The position numbers and the translations under genes were made by a program. DNA of 64,000 bases from Glyphotaelius pellucidus (Eukaryota > Arthropoda > Insecta > Trichoptera > Limnephilidae). Numbering within the stretch: position 1 is the stretch's first letter; each line of letters opens with the position of its first letter. Shown in pieces: positions 1 through 9,800 of the stretch. The stretch is from assembly GCA_936435175.1 (NCBI GenBank), contig OW386559.1:6002264-6066263 (forward strand), written 5' to 3'. Below the pieces are notes generated by a model, which did no database searches, had not been told where the DNA came from, and worked only from the letters and a program-made list of their open reading frames with translations.

Positions 1-180
1 CCATATTCATTCTTGCTGGAACTGCCCATCGATTGGACAGGCATCCAAGCCGTCTCAGAGCTTTACCCTTCTTCAACTGTTTGCAGGATACGCCAAAATT
101 AGGACGCTTGCGAGAGCCTTGAAGGATTGTAGTATTGATTCTTTGCTTTTGCTACCTATCAAAAAATAATTATGAATACG
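1..180. other. Unassigned left edge
   Basis: Short open frames exist on both strands, including one on + open to about position 168, but none resembles a family I recognise. It could be the tail of an upstream gene or of a transposon cut by the window edge. Homology to the copy at 15490 begins only near 180. Confidence 0.3.
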
Positions 181-480
181 TGATTAAATGCCGCTACTAA
201 TTACCAGTAAATAATAACTTCCCATAAACGAACCGAATAATTAACAAAAGTTAATTAAAAATAAATTAAAGTGTATATGAAAGAGGTGAATAATTAAATT
301 TGACGTGATTACTTGATTTGCGTAAATTTATTTGAGTGATTTCTTTTATCACCTAACGTTAAAACCAAAAACCTTTATAAATTGCGCAAGCACTTCGCAG
401 TAGTTACTTACAAGGCAGCATTTGTAACGGTAGGTTGATCTTATATTAATTTTTTAGACATAATAAAATAACTCGTATGA
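180..480 (+). promoter_or_regulatory. Upstream/promoter region of gene A
   Basis: This stretch is clearly similar to 15490-15870, which marks it as the duplicated 5' region of the cathepsin B genes. A TATA-like TATAAA lies at 376-381, followed about 20 bases later by GCAGT, an initiator-like pentamer, and by a conserved tract TTACTTACAAGGCAGCA. A 5'-UTR intron is possible: donor-like GGTAGGTT near 429 and acceptor-like TTTCAG at 741-746, just upstream of the start codon. Transcription start and UTR intron are inferred. Confidence 0.5.
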
Positions 481-753
481 AAGATTTTGTTAAAAAATAT
501 CAAGATATCTAAAAGTAATTGCTTTTTTTCATTTCTCATTATAAATAAGAGGGCGAAAATAATCAGAAACTTGTATATTAGCCAGAAATTGAAAATGGTA
601 TTGAAAAAACCAAAAAAATCGAGACTTATTGTGAAATTGGTAGAATTTTTATTTTTAAACTTCCCAAAATTCTTTTCGGAACATATATCAACATGGTCGG
701 TCCTTCCAGTACTATGTCTTTTTTACAATGAGTGTAGTGATTTCAGCAAAATC

Positions 754-872
754 ATGGTCTCCCTAATGAGCAAGGGCTTTTTCTTGTTTCTATTCATTCT
801 ACCTGATGTTATACTCTGTGATGAAACAGAGTCGCCGATTTTTATGGAAGACGCCGAAGGAAACCGATTTTT
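754..872 (+). CDS. Gene A exon 1: start codon and signal peptide
   Basis: Encodes residues 1-39: a hydrophobic signal peptide (KGFFLFLFILPDVILC), then an acidic propeptide start. Donor GTAAGT at 873; the exon ends in phase 2. The ATG at 754 is preferred because the open frame upstream of it has no counterpart in gene B, whereas this segment matches 22664-22785 closely. A second ATG at 766 is also possible. Confidence 0.8.
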
Positions 873-3800
873 GTAAGTCAACAATCAATAATTCCTGCTA
901 ACTGAAATTATCAAATTAAAAATATGTATATTTTTCCAACTTATAAAACTCGGTGAAACTCCATCGTACTAAAAGTATAATAAAACCGAGCATGACTTCA
1001 AATTTTTACGGCCGTTATGGTGATTTATTTTTGGGGTATTATGCCAAGATGCACTACCTCCTTCTTAGCCAACTTTCCGGATAGCTTTACAGTGTCTATC
1101 ACCAAGGCACATGCAATAAATCTTTGGAAAATAAAGTCCAATTACCTTAAATCAAGAGTCTGCTAGCAATATAAACCATTTGAATGGCTTTTTTGTTATT
1201 GTTTTTGGGGTATTATGCCGTGTTTCGCTACCTTCTTCTTTAGCCAACGTTTCGGACAGCGTTACAGTGTCCATCATCAGGGCAGATGAGTGATGATGGA
1301 CACTGTAACGCTGTCCGAAACGTTGGCTAAAGAAGAAGGTAGCGAAACACGGCATAACACCCCAAAAACAATAACAAAAATACTTTTTGGCCGTGAAAAC
1401 CTAAAAACATACCATTTGAATGGCTATTTACATTTCCGTACAGATATCTTTTATATGCCTGGTATGATATGATTTTAATAATGTGACATTTTTAGCTTTG
1501 GTGTATTGCTGGGAGACGAACGACTTCCTGAAAAGGAACAGATGAAAGAGGGACAACCTCTCCCGGAATCATTTGATGCCCGTGAGAAATGGCCAGAATG
1601 CAAACATATCATAGGTCTGATAAGAAATCAAGTAAGTAATCACTGGGGGTGGCAGGTATATTTAGTTATTCTGATAGCTGTTAGTTTAAAATAGCTGTAT
1701 GTAGTTCTACATTTAGCTTAATTTGAATATTGAACATGTTTTTATTAACGTTGGGCGTCAATTGACATGAGTTTAACATGAGTTTTTTTCTAGTTTATTG
1801 TGCATGAGTAGTTAAAAGCAAAAAGTTTAAACACGTATTTTCTTTAATAATGTTATTACCTTGTTGATCCAATTCGCTTTAGTTTTAAAACTCATTCTCT
1901 TCGAGTTTCTTACTAAACAATAAAATTGAAAGGTATATCTGGAATATTTTTATTATTTTTTAACGGTTAAAAGGAAAAACTGGGAATACTATACCAGCAG
2001 ATGTTTTCTGCTTTGAAAAAAACACTTTGATTTAATTTTAAAACAAATTTTTTAAACTTCATTAAAATGCACCCACGTACGACATGTACGTTGGCGTTAA
2101 TCGATATGCATTTGGGGTGTTATTTTATTAGATCCGGCAGTGCAAAACCAATCTCTCTAATGACCAACTTTAGGATAAACAATCCCGCGCTAAGTCCTGC
2201 ATGATAGCTCACACACGAAATGTCGGTCATAGAGATACCGGTTCGACAAGCTCAGCCTCTTTTAAACATGAATGTCCCATAGGAACGTGGCTACTAAGTT
2301 GGTGTCTGTTGAGGTCCATTGAACACAAAAAAACTACCTACTATGATTAAGGATAACAAATGTATTGTACAGGTATACATGAGATGATTGGAAAGTACTA
2401 CGACTTTTTAAGTGATAATATAATGTACTCACCCCGGACCGATTCATTTAAATTACTAACTATTCTAACACTGTATACATAAAATGATAGACCTCCAAGA
2501 CGTCGTCCTTCCTTCTAGCCTCCTGGTTATCCTTTGGCGATCCAGTCTGCAACGAATCCTTGCGTGGAGGTTACAGGTGACCTCCCGGGGTTCCGAGAAC
2601 GTTATACAGATATCCCTTAAGTGGCATGGTCGAATATAATCACATCGATATTTAGGTAACAGATGATTGCACTGGCTGGAAGCGTCAGACCAGCTAAGCT
2701 TGGGTTTTTCGGTAGCTCCGAACTCGGAATCGCGTGCTTACGTAGCGATCTTAATGGGAACCTTCCCGTGTCAGGCGACAACATCCTTAGCTAGGATAAA
2801 CAATTGCTTTCCACTTAGTGCGGAATATTAAAAATTGTGTCTAGGCGACACGCGGTGTGGTTTCTTTTAAAACCTATCCACCATAATCGCGGGTGAATTA
2901 CGCTCCGGTAAAATATTAAATTCATAAATATTGACGTCAGTGTCACTTTATAGACTCGCGTTTATTTATCCACTAACCGCGATCATGGTTGTCCTACCGA
3001 TTACATCGATTAAAACTTATTTTCTACGTGACCGTCGTGCCAAAAACGTTGCAGCTGGCGTTTCTCGTACAAAGGTGACCGGAACCCACTCTACCGACCG
3101 AAAAGCCCAAATTTTTTGCCCAATATTGCCAGCCTTAAAAAAAAACCAATAAACCAAATACTGCGGTTTATTTTCATACCAATTCATTCACGAGATATAA
3201 TACATATATTACATATTGTTAATAAAAGGAGCCGCTCAGATTACGGCGTTGGCCTAATATACCAAAATTCATTATTATTTCAAAAACCATAAAAAATTGT
3301 TCATGTTACGCCACCACTATCCGAATATCGACCGATTTCTTACATATCTCCCTTAAACATTTGAAGTTTTTAAGCTGAAAAAAATATTTGTTATTTTTGA
3401 AGATATTATTCAGATACGTTCCAAGCCAAAACGCAAATTATATGAAATTCCCTCAATAGAAAAAAATCGCAAAGTATGCTCCGAAAATTATTTAAAACAA
3501 GTCTATTTAATTTTTTAACGAGTTATATTTGTGAAAAAATTCACAATGTTTCTTTAAATGATACTTAAGACACCTTCCACGAGATTTTTGCTCTATTTTA
3601 AACGAGTCGTATTTTATTAAGCATTTTTCCAATTTTCGCATCTATTTTGTCATTGAAAATATTGGCGCGCTCTGTCCTATATTCGTAATTACTAATTACA
3701 TATCTCTCTATCTTCTTCTTTTTGAGCTGGGAAGCGTCGCCTTAAGCCATCAAGCTGTTATCAATATCAGTTATATTCTCCGATCTGTGGTATCAACTAT

Positions 3801-6800
3801 ACTAGTAGCAACAAAGCTTTTCTTTTAAAAGCTGTTTCAATGATACTAAATATTTCGATATCCGATGTTGGTATGATTGGATGGAGATAACCATCGGGTA
3901 CATGAAGGATGAAATTTTGAGCAATGTGCACATTAGTGTGGGCTGCAACTGTATGGCGAAAAAAAAGGTCTTATTTCCTTAAGCGCTAGTGATAAAAAGT
4001 TGTCTTTGCATCTGAAACATCAAAATAATTTAGTTTAAAAAAAATCAAAAAATATCCTAAAGCTCCGCAAGTCTTTTGAAGTTTGAGAAAATATCGAAAT
4101 ATTTCCATTTTTTCAGCCTTTGCACAAAATATTCTGAAATAGTTTAAAGATATTTATTTATGAGCTCTTGTTAAATAAAGTCTATAGCTTCAATGTGTAA
4201 AACCACCATTTATTATTTTTGTAGTAGTATGGCACTAAACCACGTCCGCCCGCAGTCCCCAAACTCACCCTCACTTGAGCAGCGCGCCATATTGGCCGTT
4301 CCTTAGTCGACCAAGGACCCTCCGTTTCGTGAAATTGTTGTGTAGGTATCTAAGAGTATTTTAAAAATATGGGATAAAGCTTATTCGCCAACCATTTCAA
4401 AAGAAAGAATTAAAAAATTATTAAGGCATATCAACATAATGCGAGTTAAAAAAATAAGCGCACAAGTGAAGTGACTCAAAACTGCGCTTTACAAATGTAA
4501 CTTTATTATTATTATTATCTCCAATATCATCATAAGTAATTGAATTTCATTTTTTGAATTATGAAATGGAGTAATTTAATTTCGAAAAACGTAATTTTTT
4601 TATGTATGTATACTATAATTTAAGTTTTTTCGATAAATAAAATGGATTAAGCGGATTTTGATACTCACTTCGTGATTTTCTCACGACAGAGGCTTTTAAA
4701 CTCAACTTACCTAACGCGCGAGTTTTCAAACCCGCCATCTTGGCAAATAACTGCTCGCGATTGGTTGATTTCCGATCGATTGATAGTTACTTCTTGAATG
4801 ATAATATAGCGGGTTTTTGGTCGTAATAAGGGAGGTTTCGAATCACAATTTTAGGTTCATCTTGTTACAAAGACGTGAATAAGTTGTCATATTCGGAACA
4901 TTTTGTCAAAACATCGGGAAAAGCCGGTATTGAAGTTATACGACCCAAGTGGTAAATTATTGGAGTGTTCCAATGTAATCGTTAATTAACCATTTTTTTA
5001 AAACAAATTAAGTATTAGCACCCCTCCCCCCCACGTAGAGGGGCGGAGGGAAGAAGAGCACGTAAGAGCAGACAAATTCTATAAGAAAATATAGATAAAG
5101 AATGGTTTTATATGAAAATAGTTTATTTTGCAGGTACAAATTGGTACACGATTTTGAAAGTTTAAACAAACTTTGGAAAATAATTGTAAATATTGATAAT
5201 GGTTTCACGATTTTTTAATGACTCATAAAAGTTATATGGAAAAAGCAAATTATTAAATACTTGAATAAATTTGAAAGAACAAACCATGGACTTCAATTTT
5301 TTTTTTTTGCGTAATTTTTCTCCAATTTCAAATAACACCACTAACGACCGAACAGCGCGTACACCCGAAAGAGATGAGCCGCAGGGAGGCCGCCTGGCAC
5401 ATTCAAAGTGTCGTGTTTACATCGTTGCCACGTGTCGCGCGTATTGTTTTAATTTTTTTATCGATGCGAACATAATACTATGAACTGTTTTCTAAGCTAT
5501 GAGTATGTTTGTGTACATAAATAAAAACATGTTTGAAATCTTTTTGTCTAGCTAGATTGTTCTAAGGGAACCACTATGCGGCATTTCAGCAGTTATAAGT
5601 TCTGGTGTAAGTACAACCCGAGGTCCTGAATTTGAGTTCCAGTAACCATTTTATTTTTGCGACCGTCACCTTTTTTTTTTGTTTGTCTTGTTTTTTTCTT
5701 CATATTTTCGTTATTTTTATTATTATTAACTTCGTATTCATAATTTATTACATTGATGGGTTTAACCTCAAAAAGTCATTATAATAAGAATTATTATAAT
5801 AAAGATTTATTTCTCATGATACGTCTCTGATATTATCTGAAGTGGGTGAGCTAAGGGTGGGGGGGGGGAGGTCTCTAAAGGTCCCTTTTTTCAGTTTTTC
5901 ATTAATAACTAAAAAACTACTGCTTCTAGCGAAAAATGTCTACGTATTAAATTATCTACATAAAATTTTCTACTAAAAATTTTTTCTAAATTTTTTTGCT
6001 AGGATCAATTTTTAAGGAGATATGAAGGGGGGAAATGTAAAATTTAAACAAAAAACAGGTTTTATTGTTAAAAATGAAATGTTCATTGTTAAAAACTGAA
6101 TGTTTATTGTTAAAAATGAAATTCTTATTATTCAAAATGAAACGGAAGAGAAGAGAGATCTTGACTATGCTGACCAACATGAAGGAACTTACTCCAGACA
6201 AAGTTGAAGAGAACGCTTCCTTGATGTCAGCTTTGACAAAATTTCAGAACCATCTGGAATCCCTCAAGGATAATGTGCCTACCGCTGCTTTGTAGGTTCA
6301 GTACTTCCACATGGTTACCCTGATGAAGATCCGAAGCTATGGAGAAGGAGAATCATTTGGCGATTGGAAGCTGTTGAAGTTGTCGCACAGAAAAAAAATT
6401 GGTCTCCACATTCCCACGGCCTGGCTTCATGAAGCACATATTGATTGATGTGGTGCCAATGCAATGAAGAGAACTATCAAGTCCACTTCCTCCCCAACTA
6501 TAGCTACAGTTGGATTTTAAGCAACTTTATCCAACCCGCATCGCACAATAGTGCTGTCAGCATCCCCTGTAGCAACAATTGTTTCAATCCTGGCTGCTGT
6601 CATTTTCTCGCTGAGCAAGTGAATTAGCCTTGTTTTGTTCCTTTCATTAGCAAGAAAATGCTCTTGTTGAACTCGTGTTGAAGTCGTGCTTTCATAAAAG
6701 TTGATGTCAGCAGCCCTTTTTGCTTCTCTTCCGCTCGTTTTGTGCTGTTGACATCACTATAATCATCAAAACCATTGCACAATTTTCACCGTAATGTTTC

Positions 6801-9800
6801 TGTACATAGGCAATATACTGATGGCAAATTGAAGAAATGTAGGAGGACTGTTTCCATTTCATGCGGTGGAGAAGGAAACTACCATCTACCATATTGGTGC
6901 TCTGGGTGAGATCGAGGGTTGCGTTGTCCTTTACTGACAAAACATCGTAGAGGGATGATTTTTTTCCTTTTTGCATTGCGTCCTCGCTAAACAGAGCCAA
7001 GGGGTACGGAGTTAATTCATATGTCAAACATCTTTTTCGTTCTTTAACATCTTTTTCGTTCTTTTTTGCTACGACAGTTCTTTGGAAAATTGTCAGGGAT
7101 TGAAAATAACTTTCTAACCATTGATTTTAATGATGTTGTTCATATACTGGCTATTGGCAAGACCACATTCTTTCTAGATTGCTTCATATCACCAAATTTG
7201 CTGCCAACAAAACTTTACGTTGTTTTGGTTCCAAAATCCAGGGCTTGGTGGCAGTTTATTTAGGAATTTCGCAGGTTGCCCACTGACAGCGACATTAGCA
7301 AATCCAATTTTGAAAATGGAGAATGTGAATTTTAGCTCATTCGTGAATCTCTCGTTTCCCGTGATACTCAGAAATCAACGTGTTGCTCTCCAGTTGCGAA
7401 AACCACTTCAGAAAACTCCTCCGAATGGCGGTGCTTCCTGGTGATCCATCAAACCCAATTGGCGAGTACAGAATCAGTAATTCATCTTCCTTGCGTCAGG
7501 CCACATGAACTTTTTATGGAGCGCATAAGTGTTTGTTCTATGACCATATCCGACACACCTGCCCAAAGTGTACTTGTGCAATTAATAGTGAAGTACCTTT
7601 TTTCTGCAAACTCCTTGTATGCTTTCGGATGGCTAGCTTTCAGTTGTACTACTTCTTGCACATAGAGATTGGCACATTTTGCGTACTGCAAGTGCACATT
7701 TGCACATAAGAATGGGATCAACTGCTGTACACCCGCCAAGTGGCCGTCCTAAACACCATGAGAATCTTGAACCATGTGGAAGTACTGAACCCACCAAGCA
7801 GCGGAAGGCTCATTATCCTTGAGGGGTTCCAGATGATTCTGAAATTTATTCAAAGCTGACACCAAGGAATTCAATTCTCTTCAACCATTCTCTTCAATTT
7901 GTCTGGAGTAAGTTCCTCCATGTTGGTCAGCATAGTCAAGATCTCTCTCTTCTCGCATTTCATTTTTAATAATAAACATTTCATATTTATCAATAAACAT
8001 TCAATTTTTAACAATGAACATTTCATTTTTAGCAGTAAAACCTGTTTTTTTTTAATAATTTTGCATTTTCCCCCTCCATATCTCCTTAAACATTGATTCT
8101 AGCAAAAAAAATTTTTTCTTTTTTTGTAGAAAATTTTATGTAGATAATTTAACACGTGAGCAGTTTTTCGCCACAAGCGTAGTTTTCGAGTTATTAACGA
8201 AAAACTGAAAAAAGGGACCTTTAGAGACCCCCCCACTCTTACTCCACGCCCACCCCCCGGTACTTTTAGTATGTTGTTAAGGACACTTTCCCCCACAACT
8301 ACGTAAAAATTGGCTTCTACACGAATTATTTCCGCCATTCGGTCTTTTTTGGTCATCGTTGCCTGGACTAAAAAGAACACTTGAAGTTTTAACCACATGA
8401 AAAAAATTTAAAAATAAAATTATCAACTCAGTTCAAAAACTTTAATAAATTTTTCTGGTCCATTTTCCATGATTTTATCCTAATATTCAATTTTAAAACT
8501 TGAAACATCTCCAAAAATCGCAAAACATAATAAAAAGAAAAATGTTTTCATAAAAATCTTCCGACTCATTTTCTTTGCAAAAAATAAACGATTTTCCGAT
8601 TTCCCCGAAGATTTTTTCCGGAAAAATAAAATTTCCTTAATTCTGAAAGTTTCCATCTTCAAATAATATCAAAAAGGTAAATCCTTAAAAATTTCCGGAC
8701 ATAATTTTCCGATGTATTTTTTAAAAAATCGTTTTCTGAAAAATAAAATTTTCCAGATAAGAAAACATGCTCAACATAAAAAGTAACCAAAACATTAATA
8801 TCGAAAAGATAAAATATCTACGTGCTTATAAGAAATACTTACTGTGCGATTAAATTTCAAAAATGTCCTAAAAAAATCCCGAGTTTCGAAAATATCGATA
8901 ACAACCGAAGACATGCAGTTATAAATACACAAACATTATTTTCAGAAACAATGTGGATCCTGCTGGGCTTTTTCCGTCGCAGAGGTCATCTCGGACAGAA
9001 TCTGCATCCAATCCAATGGCTATAAGCAAGTTGTTGTCTCTCCTGAAGACCTCGTGACATGTTGCCGTTGTCATGAATGGAAACATTGCAAAGGATGCAG
9101 GGGATGTGATCCAGGTGAATAATTTTTATAACTATATTATTTATGTACAAAGGGAAAAATTCATTTAATTAAATGAAGACACTACGAGCGAAACTCAATC
9201 GAAAATCTGGAAACAGAAAAATCTATTTAAAAAAGATATTTGCACCTCTGGGACTCGAACCCAGGACCTCTCTACTTTCCGGGCGAGTGCTCTTAACCAC
9301 TGAGCTAAGTTGTCGATATCCAATTCGGTCACTTTTAACTGTACCATACTTTGACTAAGAACCACCCATATTTTCTGATTTTTCTGTTTCCAAATTTTCG
9401 ATTCAGTTTTGCTCATAGTGTCTTCATTTAATTAAATATTACAATTTGAGGTTTCACTCATAAACAGTTAAAATAAAAAAAAATTATAAGGACAATCTCA
9501 TTTTTACGCGGCTTTTTTCAATCAAAAAATATTTTAGATTTAACGCTGATTACAATATTTTTTTTTATGGATTTGGGTCCTTGAATAGCTCTTAAGGGGT
9601 CGTCCATTTATCACGTGAGCCTCGAAAGGGGGGGGAGAATTTTGAAAAAAAATCACAAAATATCACAAGTAGGGGGGGGAGGGGGGGGATATCATGAGAT
9701 ATCACGTGTGCTTATTTTTCGTTGAACGCACGATTTCTAAAACAAACAGCGGCACGTGGCCTTGACTCACCATTGCCAGGCAACGATTTCCCCGTGCGTT

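Noticed and set aside
487..753. N-terminal extension of the gene A frame upstream of 754
   Set aside because: Basic, AT-driven translation without similarity in gene B; the signal peptide starts at 754.
9241..9314. A functional tRNA gene
   Set aside because: Weak anticodon stem, no T at position 33, mismatched acceptor stem, and location within a repeated TIR element.
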